In this document: positions 52,364 through 61,580 of the stretch, piece by piece
Layout: every line of letters begins with the position of its first letter
How positions within the stretch are numbered: position 1 is the first letter of the stretch
Source of the DNA: Emticicia sp037153985
Lineage (GTDB): Bacteria; Bacteroidota; Bacteroidia; Cytophagales; Spirosomataceae
Direction of reading: 5' to 3'
DNA: 64,000 nucleotides
NCBI RefSeq assembly: GCF_037153985.1
Contig: NZ_JBBAYI010000003.1
Location: 124,001-188,000 of the forward strand
Translations under genes and position numbers: made by a program
The notes under the pieces: model-generated
Seen by the model: only the letters and a program-made list of their open reading frames with translations
Told to the model about the DNA's origin: nothing
Databases searched by the model: none

Positions 52364-54514
52364 TCAAGGCAAAGCAAAGGCAATATAGCGGTCGCCGGAT
52401 TTACTTTTCAGTTTACCCCCACCACAAGCAATTACTACATATTGTTTTCCATTAACAGCATATACGCTTGGCGAAGCGTATCCGGCAGCAGGTAGTTTAA
52501 ACTTCCACAGGGTTTTTCCTGTATTGCGGTCAATAGCTCTGAAATACTCATCTTTTGATGCAGCAATAAACAACAGCCCGCCGGCAGTTACGGCAGCACT
52601 ACCGTAATTATCGGTTCCGGTAGGTGAGATTCCCTTAGCTGTCAGCTCAGGATACTCGCCCAAAGGCACTTGCCATTGGCGTTTACCTGTATTCATGTTA
52701 ATAGCCGTGAGGGTTCCCCACGGAGGTGTACTTACCGGATACCCGTTGCTATCATACCAGCGGTTATATCCGGTATGTGTATAAGGTACAGTCGATAACT
52801 TGGCTTTGGTATTATTTTGCGTAGAAGTGTTTTTGCCTGCCAGAAAATCAATAATTGTTTGCCTATCCTGTTCTTTTATCTTGGTAAAGGCGGGCATCAT
52901 TCCCCTACCCTTTGCCAGAATCTGCTGAATAGCTGCATTGTTGTATTTGCTGGTTACATTTAGTAAACCCGGAATTGTGCCATCATGGTTTCCTTCTCTA
53001 TCAGCACCATGGCAAGCCGCACAATAAGACTGATACAATTGTTTACCCGAAATCATGGCTTTGCTAGTAGTGTAATCGGGTGCATCAATGATAGAACTAA
53101 AAACCGGATTTTCTTTGGCAGGCACATACATCACGCTGTTTTCATCAACGGCTGCCCCACCCCATTGCGCACCGCCATCGCTCCCCGGGAAAAAAATGGT
53201 TCGTTCTCGACCCAAAGGAATAAAAGGTGAGCCGGTTCTGGTTTTCTTTAATGTTTCGAGTATTTCTGCTTTATTAGAGGCAAATGGATTTATATCGTTT
53301 GCCGTAAAACTCTGGCGCGTAAATGGTTCAGGCAAAACAGGTATAGGTTGGGTAAGTGCTGCTTTTTCGCCAGGAATATCTGAAGCTGGAAACTGGCGTT
53401 CTTCAATCGGAAAAATAGGCTTACCTGTTACTCTGTTAAATACAAAGGTAAACCCTTGTTTACTTACCACCGATACAACGTCAGTTTTCTTTCCGTTTTG
53501 GGTAATGGTATACAAATTAGGAGGCGCAGGAATATCTCTATCCCAGATATCGTGGTGTACAGTCTGAAAATGCCAGAGTCTTTTACCTGTATTGGCATCA
53601 AGCGCAATCAGGCAATTAGCAAAAAGATTATCACCTTTCCGATTCCCTCCATAAAAATCGAATGCAGCCGAGCCAGTAGGCACATACACAATTCCGCGTT
53701 GGCGGTCAATGGCCATGCCCATCCAGCTATTGGCCCCGCCCACGTTCTGATAATTTTGCTTTTCCCATGTATTGTACCCGTATTCGCCCGGGCGGGGTAT
53801 GGTACGGAATGTCCAGCGTAGATGTCCCGTTCTGACATCATACGCACGAATATCCCCTAAAAGTGCCGATGCACTCTCAGAAACCCTTGTGCCTACAATA
53901 AGCGTATTTTTAAAAACAGTGGCTGGAGTATTAGACACCACGTAGTCGTCAGCACCGGGACGGGTGATTCCTTCTTTGAGGTCAATTTTTCCGTTCTTGC
54001 CAAATGTCTCTATGGGTTGTCCGTTTTCAGCGTTTAAGGCATACATAAAAGCCCCGTAAGCAAAAAATATTCTGGCCTCTTTTCCGTCTGTCCAGTAGCT
54101 TACTCCCCTGCTGGTCATGTTAAAAGTATCATCATTTAATCGGGTCTTCCAGATTTCTTTTCCGTTGGCAGCATCCATTGCAAAAACCTGTGACCCAGCC
54201 GATACACCATAAAGTATTCCTTTAATTATAATCGGATTACACTGTATCTGTGTAGTTTGTTTAATTGTGTCGGCTCCTCCAGAAGCATACTCCCATGCAG
54301 GTTTTAACTGGCTTACGTTATCGACATTAATTTGTGTAAGCGATGAAAAATGATTCCGGTCTGGGCCACCGTTATACTCAGTCCAGTCTGTATCTGCTGG
54401 TTTTTCGAGTGTAGTACTGGCTGCTATACCCAAAGCCAATAAAGCCGCGGCAAACAGTTTTACTTTTGTGTGGTAATGCCTAAGTTGTTGGTTGTAGGGA
54501 GTAATTTTATTCAT
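52364..54514 (-). CDS. PQQ-dependent dehydrogenase with inserted cytochrome c domain
   Basis: 716 residues. After a signal anchor the eight-bladed quinoprotein propeller starts with DWTEYNGGPDRNHFSSLTQI and shows Trp-docking repeats (ANGKEIWKTRL, ANTGKRLWHFQTVHHDIWDRDIP, NTGKTLWKFKLP). A mono-heme cytochrome c domain (about 485-570) with Cys498-AACH heme site and Met ligand in GRGMMPAF is inserted before the last blades, as in a known quinohaemoprotein glucose-dehydrogenase-like subgroup. It oxidises a sugar or alcohol in the periplasm and passes electrons to the respiratory chain; the substrate is unknown. Upstream gene of a two-gene operon. Confidence 0.9.
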   Translation of the reverse strand: MNKITPYNQQLRHYHTKVKLFAAALLALGIAASTTLEKPADTDWTEYNGGPDRNHFSSLTQINVDNVSQLKPAWEYASGGADTIKQTTQIQCNPIIIKGILYGVSAGSQVFAMDAANGKEIWKTRLNDDTFNMTSRGVSYWTDGKEARIFFAYGAFMYALNAENGQPIETFGKNGKIDLKEGITRPGADDYVVSNTPATVFKNTLIVGTRVSESASALLGDIRAYDVRTGHLRWTFRTIPRPGEYGYNTWEKQNYQNVGGANSWMGMAIDRQRGIVYVPTGSAAFDFYGGNRKGDNLFANCLIALDANTGKRLWHFQTVHHDIWDRDIPAPPNLYTITQNGKKTDVVSVVSKQGFTFVFNRVTGKPIFPIEERQFPASDIPGEKAALTQPIPVLPEPFTRQSFTANDINPFASNKAEILETLKKTRTGSPFIPLGRERTIFFPGSDGGAQWGGAAVDENSVMYVPAKENPVFSSIIDAPDYTTSKAMISGKQLYQSYCAACHGADREGNHDGTIPGLLNVTSKYNNAAIQQILAKGRGMMPAFTKIKEQDRQTIIDFLAGKNTSTQNNTKAKLSTVPYTHTGYNRWYDSNGYPVSTPPWGTLTAINMNTGKRQWQVPLGEYPELTAKGISPTGTDNYGSAAVTAGGLLFIAASKDEYFRAIDRNTGKTLWKFKLPAAGYASPSVYAVNGKQYVVIACGGGKLKSKSGDRYIAFALP

Positions 54515-54875
54515 AGATTAATCAGTTGTTGTTAACCAGCATTAGCTCTTTTAACCAATTGGCTAAAGAGATATACTGGCAGGAGTTAATTTTTCGGTTG
54601 AATAGCGTTTGTCAAAATTAGTAAAATTTCTTCTCAAAAACAGGCCATTATTTATAAACCCCTTAAAGGCTGATTACCAAACAAATGCCCCCTGAATACG
54701 GAAAACAGAATAATAAAAAATTAAAATTCCTTTATTTTGGAATGGTATCTTTTGCTTGATATTGAGTATTGTTAACGTGAGTAAAAATTGATTCAATTAC
54801 GCCATACAAAAACTATAATCTGTTGGAAACGGCTTGTTATGGCTAGACCAATGGACTGATAAAATCTAAATACTT
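54515..54875. other. Divergent region between PQQ dehydrogenase and ROK kinase genes
   Basis: 361 bases without a gene. On the minus strand TAATTTTG (54620-54613) could be the -7 element for the dehydrogenase, but the -33 spacing is poor. ATTCC-n8-GGAAT at 54726-54743 is a short inverted repeat. No TGTGTCA-type operator is present. Confidence 0.4.
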
Positions 54876-55733
54876 ATGAATATAGGGGTTGACTTGGGAG
54901 GAACTAAAATTAAAGCAGGAATCGAGCTGAATGGGTCGGTTATTAAGCAAGACACTATTTTGCTGAAACAGAAAGATTCTCTTACATCCACATTACAACA
55001 ATTAATTGATTTAATTAAGCCTTTTATGGCTTATTCGGTAAACAGCATTGGCATTGGCGTACCTTCGGTAGTTGATATCGAAAAGGGTATCGTTTACAAC
55101 GTAACCAATATTCCGTCGTGGCAGGAAGTAGCCCTGCGGGATATTCTGCAAGATGAATTTAACATTCCGGTTTTTGTCAATAACGATGTAAACTGTTTTA
55201 CTTTAGGCGAACACCGTTTTGGTGTTGCTAAAGGTTTTAGCTCAGTAGTGGGTGTTACTACTGGCACAGGTTTGGGGTCGGGTATAATTATTGAAGATGA
55301 GTTGTATACAGGTATTAACTGCGGAGCGGGCGAAATTGGCCTGCTGCCGTATCTGGATAAAAACTTTGAGTATTATGCCAGCAACAATTTCTTCGAAGCC
55401 ATACATGGCATTACGGCTTTAGAAGCCAACATAGCTGCCGCTGCCGGCGACAAGAAATCAATTATGCTTTGGAAAGAATTTGGCGCACACCTCGGCACAG
55501 CCCTGAAAGCGGTCATGTATGTATATGACCCCGAAGCCATTGTTTTAGGTGGCTCTCTGGCAAAGGCTTATCCGTTTTTTAAAGATGGTATGTATGCGGC
55601 ATTGAGTGATTTTTCTTTTCCTGAGTCGTTGAAACGCTTAAAGATTTTTCAATCAACCGACGATAACATCGCGCTTCTTGGGGCTGCGGCATTAATTCCG
55701 CAAGGTTTAAAAAATTATGTATTAAAAGACTGA
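54876..55733 (+). CDS. ROK-family sugar kinase
   Basis: 285 residues. Phosphate loop IGVDLGGTKIKAGI, catalytic Asp in FVNNDVNCFTLGE, second ATP motif VGVTTGTGLGSGIII, and adenosine motif AIVLGGSLAKAY. The zinc-binding Cys cluster of many ROK proteins is absent (CGAGEIGLLPY), and there is no DNA-binding domain, so it is a kinase of the glucokinase/N-acetyl-sugar kinase type. First gene of a plus-strand group with a sugar transporter and regulator, but its stop is inside a hairpin. Confidence 0.9.
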   Translation: MNIGVDLGGTKIKAGIELNGSVIKQDTILLKQKDSLTSTLQQLIDLIKPFMAYSVNSIGIGVPSVVDIEKGIVYNVTNIPSWQEVALRDILQDEFNIPVFVNNDVNCFTLGEHRFGVAKGFSSVVGVTTGTGLGSGIIIEDELYTGINCGAGEIGLLPYLDKNFEYYASNNFFEAIHGITALEANIAAAAGDKKSIMLWKEFGAHLGTALKAVMYVYDPEAIVLGGSLAKAYPFFKDGMYAALSDFSFPESLKRLKIFQSTDDNIALLGAAALIPQGLKNYVLKD

Positions 55734-55755
55734 TACTGTGTCAGTCTTTTAATAC
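55719..55755 (+). terminator. Terminator overlapping the ROK kinase stop
   Basis: Perfect 15-bp stem (55719-55733 with 55741-55755), 7-base loop, U-rich 3' arm. The stop codon 55731-55733 lies in the left arm. Confidence 0.65.
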
Positions 55756-55784
55756 CAACATAGCTTTTGGCTCATAGCTGCCCG

Positions 55785-55816
55785 ACATTAGATTTTTGAT
55801 TTTAGAAATCTAATGT
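55785..55816 (+). repeat. Hairpin in the leader of the sugar transporter gene
   Basis: Perfect 11-bp stem ACATTAGATTT/AAATCTAATGT with a 10-base loop, 40 bases before ATG 55857. It may be a second terminator or a leader control element. Confidence 0.45.
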
Positions 55817-55856
55817 TTACCTTTAAAACACCTCAACCGAACAAATCTACGTTTCT

Positions 55857-57110
55857 ATGAAAAGAAATACTTTTATTGTTATTCTTATTTTCTTCATTTT
55901 CTTTGTTATATCCTTTTTAAGTAATATCCTTTCTGCTATTACTCCCGACTTGTCGGATGGTTTTCATTTAGGTATCGGGCTTACAGGCTTTTTGCCCTTT
56001 GCCTTTTTTGTGGCTTATGGTGTTGCCTCTATTCCGTCGGGTATACTGGTAGAGAAATACCGCGAAAAACGCGTTTTATTCTGGGCCTTTTTACTGGCTT
56101 TTGCAGGAGCTTTACTATTTGCTGTTATTCCTACCTTTACGGTTGCACTGGTTTCTTTATTCATTATTGGCGTGGGTATGGCTATGCTACAAGTAGTGAT
56201 TAACCCGCTTTTAAGAGTTGCAGGAGGCGAAGCAAACTTTGCCTTTAATTCTGTAATGGCTCAGTTATTCTTCGGAGGAGCTTCTTTTTTAAGCCCCATG
56301 CTATATACCTATTTTGTAAAGAATGTTCATACGAGTGCGAATCCGAACTTTATTATTTCAATGCTCAACAAGGTTGTGCCACCAGACCTTAAATGGGTGT
56401 CGTTATATTGGGCTTTCGCCTTGATTTCCCTTGTAATGATAATTATTGTTCAAGTAGTGAAATTTCCGGTTGTAGTATTAAAAGACGACGAACGAATCGA
56501 TACTGGCAAATCTTTTAAAGAACTATTAGCCAACAAATACGTATGGTTGTTTTTTCTGGGGATATTCTGCTATGTAGGTACAGAACAGGGCATTGCCAAC
56601 TGGATTTCTAAATTCCTGCAAATATACCATAAAGTTGACCCTACTACCTTAGGGGCTTCGGTTGTTTCGTATTTCTGGGGTTTGTTAACTATCGGGTGTA
56701 TATTAGGTTTGTTCTTATTGAAACTGTTTGATAGCCGCCGCGTATTGATGTCGTTTACGCTTGGCGCTATTGTTTCGTTACTGGCTGGGTTATTCGGCCC
56801 GCTTGAAATAGCTCTTTATGCATTTCCTGCTGCGGGTTTCTTTGCGTCGGTTATGTGGTCTATTGTAGTTTCACTGGCACTTAATTCTGTGCGGTTACAC
56901 CACGGCACTTTGTCGGGTATATTATGCACAGGTATTGCCGGAGGTGCCATTGTTCCCTTGATTATCGGAGGGCTTGGCGAATTATTCGAACTACGCTTTG
57001 CCATGCTATTTTTATTGGTTACCTTAGGGTATTTATTTAGTATTGGTATCTGGGCAAAACCACTGGTTAACAACGCAACCGTTAAAAGCTGGAGAGACTT
57101 GTTTAATTAA
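55857..57110 (+). CDS. Sugar MFS transporter (FucP/GlcP-like)
   Basis: 417 residues, twelve membrane helices. The N-terminal half has FLSNILSAITPDL...AFFVAYGVASIPSGILVEKYREKRV and the glutamine-containing helix MLQVVINPLLRVAG, arranged as in fucose/glucose:H+ symporters. Members import hexoses or amino sugars. Next to a ROK kinase and a XylR-type regulator, it likely imports the monosaccharide released by the minus-strand glycosidases. Confidence 0.9.
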   Translation: MKRNTFIVILIFFIFFVISFLSNILSAITPDLSDGFHLGIGLTGFLPFAFFVAYGVASIPSGILVEKYREKRVLFWAFLLAFAGALLFAVIPTFTVALVSLFIIGVGMAMLQVVINPLLRVAGGEANFAFNSVMAQLFFGGASFLSPMLYTYFVKNVHTSANPNFIISMLNKVVPPDLKWVSLYWAFALISLVMIIIVQVVKFPVVVLKDDERIDTGKSFKELLANKYVWLFFLGIFCYVGTEQGIANWISKFLQIYHKVDPTTLGASVVSYFWGLLTIGCILGLFLLKLFDSRRVLMSFTLGAIVSLLAGLFGPLEIALYAFPAAGFFASVMWSIVVSLALNSVRLHHGTLSGILCTGIAGGAIVPLIIGGLGELFELRFAMLFLLVTLGYLFSIGIWAKPLVNNATVKSWRDLFN

Positions 57111-57151
57111 CAGTTACCTCTGATACGGCAAAACAAGCTAACGCTAACAAT

Positions 57152-58315
57152 ATGTATAAGATTATTCTTTTAATTGACTTTGCTGAAGAATATAGCAAGG
57201 CTCTGTTGAAAGGGATTGCCAAATATTCGAAAGAGCATGGCCCATGGATTTTCTGCCGGATGCCCCTTTTTCAGCGTGAAACCATCGGGATGGAGGGTAT
57301 TCTGGAATGGGCTTTGGAATGGGGTGCTGACGGCATTATCGGACAGCTATATAATGACCCCGCCGTTGAGAAATTTATTGAAGCAGGTATACCAGTTATT
57401 GCTCAAGACTTTAAAGAACGTTTCAGGGATATTCCGAATATTACGGGTGCGCACAAAGAGGCCGGAGAAATGGGTGCAGAATATTTTCTGCGCAAGGGTT
57501 TCAAGAATTTTGCTTTTTATGGGTTCAAAGATATCGTGTGGTCACGCGAGAGAGCCGAAGGCTACGAAGAGCGTATTACAAGGGCCGGCTATAAAGTACA
57601 CTATTTTGAACACGCCATGGCGCGCTCAACTGAAATCTGGTATTATAAGCCTAGTTCTTTGAGCCAATGGCTTAAGTCGTTACCCAAACCCATAGCTCTG
57701 ATGGCTTGTGACGATAATCAGGGACAACACATTACAGAAGCCTGCCGGCATTCACAAATCAGAATACCTGAGGAAGTGGCCGTGTTAGGTGTTGATAATG
57801 ATGAAATGATTTGTGAGTTCTCAGACCCACCACTTTCTAGTATCGGGCAAGATGCCGAAAAAGGAGGCTACGATGCCGCCAGATTGCTTGAACACATGAT
57901 TAAAAACGGCACTGCAAATTATTATGACATCATTGTAAAACCTACACAGGTAGTTACCAGACACTCGACAGATATTTATGCTACTAATGACGATTATATT
58001 GCTGCATCGTTAAAATTTATTCACCAGAATATTGATAAAAATCTGCAAGTTGACGATGTAGTGAAACAGGTTCCTTTGTCAAGAAGAGCACTCGAAAAAC
58101 GTTTTCAGTACATTACAGGGTATCCTATTTACAAATATATTTTTAATCTTCGGATTGAGAAACTTACCCAGAAGCTCCGTGAAACGGATATGACTGTTTT
58201 TGAAATTGCACTTGATATGGGGCTTACAGATAGTAAAAACATTGCCCGACAGTTCAGGCAAGTCAAGGGTTGTACTCCTATTGAATACAGAAACCAATAT
58301 CTGGCAGGGAAATAA
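57152..58315 (+). CDS. XylR-type regulator (sugar-binding fold plus AraC domain)
   Basis: 387 residues. Residues 1-275 form a periplasmic-binding-protein-like sensor as in LacI and XylR (IILLIDFAEEYSKALLKGIAKYS, VIAQDFKERF, ALMACDDNQGQHI, VAVLGVDNDEMICE). Residues about 285-387 form an AraC-type DNA-binding domain (VDDVVKQVPLSRRALEKRFQ, MTVFEIALDMGLTDSKNIARQFRQ). It is 41 bases after the transporter, so same transcript. It would activate local sugar genes on binding the imported sugar. Its stop codon directly abuts that of the convergent gene. Confidence 0.92.
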   Translation: MYKIILLIDFAEEYSKALLKGIAKYSKEHGPWIFCRMPLFQRETIGMEGILEWALEWGADGIIGQLYNDPAVEKFIEAGIPVIAQDFKERFRDIPNITGAHKEAGEMGAEYFLRKGFKNFAFYGFKDIVWSRERAEGYEERITRAGYKVHYFEHAMARSTEIWYYKPSSLSQWLKSLPKPIALMACDDNQGQHITEACRHSQIRIPEEVAVLGVDNDEMICEFSDPPLSSIGQDAEKGGYDAARLLEHMIKNGTANYYDIIVKPTQVVTRHSTDIYATNDDYIAASLKFIHQNIDKNLQVDDVVKQVPLSRRALEKRFQYITGYPIYKYIFNLRIEKLTQKLRETDMTVFEIALDMGLTDSKNIARQFRQVKGCTPIEYRNQYLAGK

Positions 58316-59221
58316 TCAGGCAGGGGTGTAATTCTCCAACGTTATTACTTTTTCTATCAAAGTGTCAGCTATTTGTTGATGTATTTCATCGAAAGGTAAT
58401 AAAGCCGCTCTCACAGCAGGTGTCTTGTAGATACCTTGCTTATGTAATAATCTTTTAAAAAAATGAATAGATATATCGAGATGCTGGTTTGAAAAAGCCA
58501 GTACAGGCAATAGCTGATAAAACAACTGCTCGGCTTTTTGTAGCTCTCCGGCCTGAAAATACTCGTAAATACGGCAATAAGTTTTGTGCATAGCTGTGGG
58601 CATAAAAGCATGCACTCCTCTTTTTAAGCCTTCTATCATCTGGGTTACGGCCCAACCTCCACTTAAATGTAATTTACCTTCGGTTAAAGCTAATAACCGG
58701 CTATATTTTACGCCCGCAGGTACGGTTTCAACCTTTAAACATCGGAATGCTTCTACCTCCTGAAACAACTCCAGAATCAGTTCGTCTGGCAAACCATAGC
58801 CGCTTGCATCCCAATCCTGAATCATGATTGTTTCTACTCCGGTAGCTGCCACCTCATGTATCTGAGCTTTAAAACCCTTTATGTCTGTAAAAGGGAGCTG
58901 GAGTAGTATATTTTTATGGCCCGCTTGCAGGTATTCAGCAATAAGCTTTTTGCGTTTTAGCACATCTAGCTCTCCTGCTCCGGCAAATATCGGTACGCGT
59001 CCGGCCACCTCTTCTAATACAGCATTTACAATGCTGAGGCGTTCTGTCAAATTTAGGGTCGCTACTTCTGAAGCTAACGCAGGTACCAGAAAACCACTTA
59101 CTCCCGCTTGCAGGGCATATTGCACATTTTTTCGGAGAGACGGAATATCAACGTCTCCCGATGTATTAAAGGGAGTATTTAATACCGTGACAATCCCGAC
59201 AAGCGGAAATAATTCTTTCAT
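58316..59221 (-). CDS. DapA/NanA-superfamily aldolase-like protein, atypical active site
   Basis: 301-residue TIM barrel of the dihydrodipicolinate synthase/N-acetylneuraminate lyase superfamily. N-terminus LVGIVTVLNTPFNTSGDVDIPSLRKNVQYAL and GVSGFLVPALASEVATL are typical. The Schiff-base Lys is kept as Lys163 in CLKVETVPAG, but the catalytic Tyr position, normally in YN-P, reads MIQDWDASG, so the usual Tyr is missing. It is therefore not DapA and probably acts on a different 2-oxo acid or sugar acid. Six bases after the glycosidase gene in one operon, suggesting breakdown of a sugar-derived acid. Confidence 0.85.
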   Translation of the reverse strand: MKELFPLVGIVTVLNTPFNTSGDVDIPSLRKNVQYALQAGVSGFLVPALASEVATLNLTERLSIVNAVLEEVAGRVPIFAGAGELDVLKRKKLIAEYLQAGHKNILLQLPFTDIKGFKAQIHEVAATGVETIMIQDWDASGYGLPDELILELFQEVEAFRCLKVETVPAGVKYSRLLALTEGKLHLSGGWAVTQMIEGLKRGVHAFMPTAMHKTYCRIYEYFQAGELQKAEQLFYQLLPVLAFSNQHLDISIHFFKRLLHKQGIYKTPAVRAALLPFDEIHQQIADTLIEKVITLENYTPA

Positions 59222-59227
59222 GGCTGT

Positions 59228-61576
59228 TTATTGTTTAAGTAGCCAGATATCAGAAATTTTGGAATGTTTACGCCAGTTCAGATGAGATTCCTCTGGTTCA
59301 TCAAAAGTAACTGTGATGCGCCCATCCTGAGTAAGATTGAAAGGCACAATCCATTCTTTAAAAGTTTCGGTCTCACGATTATACAGAATCGGGTCAAGCC
59401 TCTTGCCATCTACACGTAACAACGCTTCTCCTGACCCTGCAACCCTGATAATATATCGTGCATCAGCTTGTAGGTTATCATACACTAATTCGGGGCATTT
59501 CTGAAACGTCTGAGACGATAAGCGTGTGCGACTAAAGCCGTTGTCCCACCATGCAATATCGGTGGCATCATCAATAATTGTTTTTACTCTTGGCCCTTTA
59601 CTCACGCTAGACACATCGTCATAGAAACTACCTGCACCGGGGTTTTCCCATGTACTAATTAACTTTAGCCTTTCTAATACAGCCTCTTTGCTGGTAGCTA
59701 CCATTGGTATAAGTTTTTTGAACTCATCCTGTAACCACCACCGATTATTAAGCGGGTAATCTATGAAATCGAGCAAGCAGCCTCTTTCATAGCCTTTAGC
59801 TTTGTGTTTAGGCACACTTGTCTGTAAACCAATAGAGGCATAAAGCATCTGGCACAATTGCTCAATTTTTTTTCTTAAATCATAACCAACAGGCATTTTA
59901 TCTGCTCTTTCCATGATTTCGGCAGCCGAGGCCATAGCTTTTTCTGCGCCTAGTTGCGAAGCATTTGCCAGAACCTGATTCGCTTGCTTTTCAAGGTCTT
60001 GCTCATAAATCAGGCGTCTTCTGGTATAGGTATCATAATACGCCCTCAGGAGCAACATCTGCCAACGCCAGTTTTCGGTTAATTGCGGCGTAGCCGATGA
60101 CTCCATACCCTTCCAGAATGTAAAAGTAGCTTCCACCCCACCATTACGAGCCAAAGGCCCTTTCCAGTTATTTTCTAAAGCTGCAATACCGTCTGCTACG
60201 TTATCGGCCAGATTTCTGCCGAAGAAAAAGTTTCCATAATCAACCAGTATTTCTCTCACATCGGTTTGGGTATTCCATGCCCTCATGCTCCAAGTAACTT
60301 TGTTGATGTCATCATGACACCCGTCCGAGTAAGAAACAAAACCATCAGTAAAAGGGGCGTAAGTCTGATGAATTGCCGCAAATTCGTAAGGGCGTGGATT
60401 ACTGGCCTCTCTTCCTAAAGTTAAAGCATAGGCTTGGTCCCACTCCCGTACCGGAAATTCACACCTGACGTTATGCGTAAGGTCGGGGTACTCGCGATGC
60501 TGATAATTTTTAGGAAGTCGGTAACGTGTTTCTGCCATTGGCGGGCTACCCGGCCCTGAAACCACCCCTTGCAACCATGTGGGTTTGTTTTCTTTCAGGT
60601 ACTGATAGAAATAATCGACCTGTTCAACACTAAAGCCTTGTAACGACAACCATATTTTACTGTTCGGATGATACTTTACCAGCCGTTCGTGGAGTTCTTT
60701 CAGAAATGGCATTACCTCACGTGGGTGATTATCGCCCGGGTCGCCGCCCGGAACAAAAATGTGGTCTAAACGTGGGCATTTCTTGTATAAATCTTCATGA
60801 AGATTTAATTCGGCTGTTCGTTTCTGGTTATCTTTCAGGTCGAAGGTTACGGGTGTCCAGACCCAATAGTCCATGTCATAAGCCTGACATATCTCGCTTA
60901 TCTTTACGCGCATATCAGCCGCCGACATTTTAAAATGAGGGCTTGGGTTTTCGTCTTCATGAAAAGGAATGCCTTCTACTGCATTTGACCCAAAAATAGC
61001 CAGTTCCCTGATATACTGGTCGAATTGTGCTACCGTCCAAGCATCATAGGAATTGGCCGTATGCCGGTACCCTAACTGATGCCCCCTGATAGGATATTCA
61101 GGCGAGGAAGCTATATTGATTTTTGTTTCTAATTGTATTGCTTTAGGGTTTAATGTTGCTTTGCGAAGCACCCATCCGGCACCAAATAACACACCACGGG
61201 CATCGGCTCCTATTATCCATAAAATCCCCCCTTTATCTGTCAGTTCTGATACAACCCTGAAACCTTCAGGCTTAAACTCGGCACTGTTTTTATCGGCACT
61301 AACCGGAATGGCTTTACCAAACAGGTCTTTCTCGTTTGATAATACCAACGCAATGGCATATTCGCCAGTTTTGGGCTGGCTGCTGATAGGTTTAAGTACA
61401 ATGCCCGTACGCTTCTGAATTTCTTCTGTTAGCATTTTAACGGTTGTCTCTTTCACGGGAGAAGGCACATTGGCCGAAGCAATAATATTTGCGCTTTTTA
61501 TTGTAATCTGTTGAGCTTTAGCAAAAACAAAAGTCAGGAATAAAAAAACGGTCAGGTGAATAGATTTAAGTCTCAT
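59228..61576 (-). CDS. Exported putative glycoside hydrolase, GH67/GH20-type N-domain, family uncertain
   Basis: 782 residues with signal peptide (MRLKSIHLTVFLFLTFVFAKAQ). An N-terminal alpha/beta domain (about 25-145, ending WIIGADARGVLFGAGWVLRKA) resembles the non-catalytic domain shared by GH20, GH67 and related enzymes. A TIM-barrel follows (about 155-480: YPIRGHQLGYRHTANSYDAW, IRELAIFGSNAVEGIPFHED, VWTPVTFDL, IFVPGGDPGDNHP, IWLSLQGF), then helical and beta-sandwich parts. Candidate acids are the EDE near 210 and D in PGGDPGD. It is close in layout to alpha-glucuronidase-like proteins, but no family could be fixed by eye. Four bases after the GH2 gene and six before the aldolase-like gene. 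Confidence 0.7.
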   Translation of the reverse strand: MRLKSIHLTVFLFLTFVFAKAQQITIKSANIIASANVPSPVKETTVKMLTEEIQKRTGIVLKPISSQPKTGEYAIALVLSNEKDLFGKAIPVSADKNSAEFKPEGFRVVSELTDKGGILWIIGADARGVLFGAGWVLRKATLNPKAIQLETKINIASSPEYPIRGHQLGYRHTANSYDAWTVAQFDQYIRELAIFGSNAVEGIPFHEDENPSPHFKMSAADMRVKISEICQAYDMDYWVWTPVTFDLKDNQKRTAELNLHEDLYKKCPRLDHIFVPGGDPGDNHPREVMPFLKELHERLVKYHPNSKIWLSLQGFSVEQVDYFYQYLKENKPTWLQGVVSGPGSPPMAETRYRLPKNYQHREYPDLTHNVRCEFPVREWDQAYALTLGREASNPRPYEFAAIHQTYAPFTDGFVSYSDGCHDDINKVTWSMRAWNTQTDVREILVDYGNFFFGRNLADNVADGIAALENNWKGPLARNGGVEATFTFWKGMESSATPQLTENWRWQMLLLRAYYDTYTRRRLIYEQDLEKQANQVLANASQLGAEKAMASAAEIMERADKMPVGYDLRKKIEQLCQMLYASIGLQTSVPKHKAKGYERGCLLDFIDYPLNNRWWLQDEFKKLIPMVATSKEAVLERLKLISTWENPGAGSFYDDVSSVSKGPRVKTIIDDATDIAWWDNGFSRTRLSSQTFQKCPELVYDNLQADARYIIRVAGSGEALLRVDGKRLDPILYNRETETFKEWIVPFNLTQDGRITVTFDEPEESHLNWRKHSKISDIWLLKQ

Positions 61577-61580
61577 TGGT

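Noticed and set aside
55738..55756. Fourth TGTGTCA operator after the ROK kinase gene
   Set aside because: The matching ACACA arm is absent, and the bases belong to the loop and arm of a terminator.
58316..59221. Housekeeping dapA
   Set aside because: The catalytic Tyr segment is replaced by QDWD, and the gene lies in a glycosidase operon.
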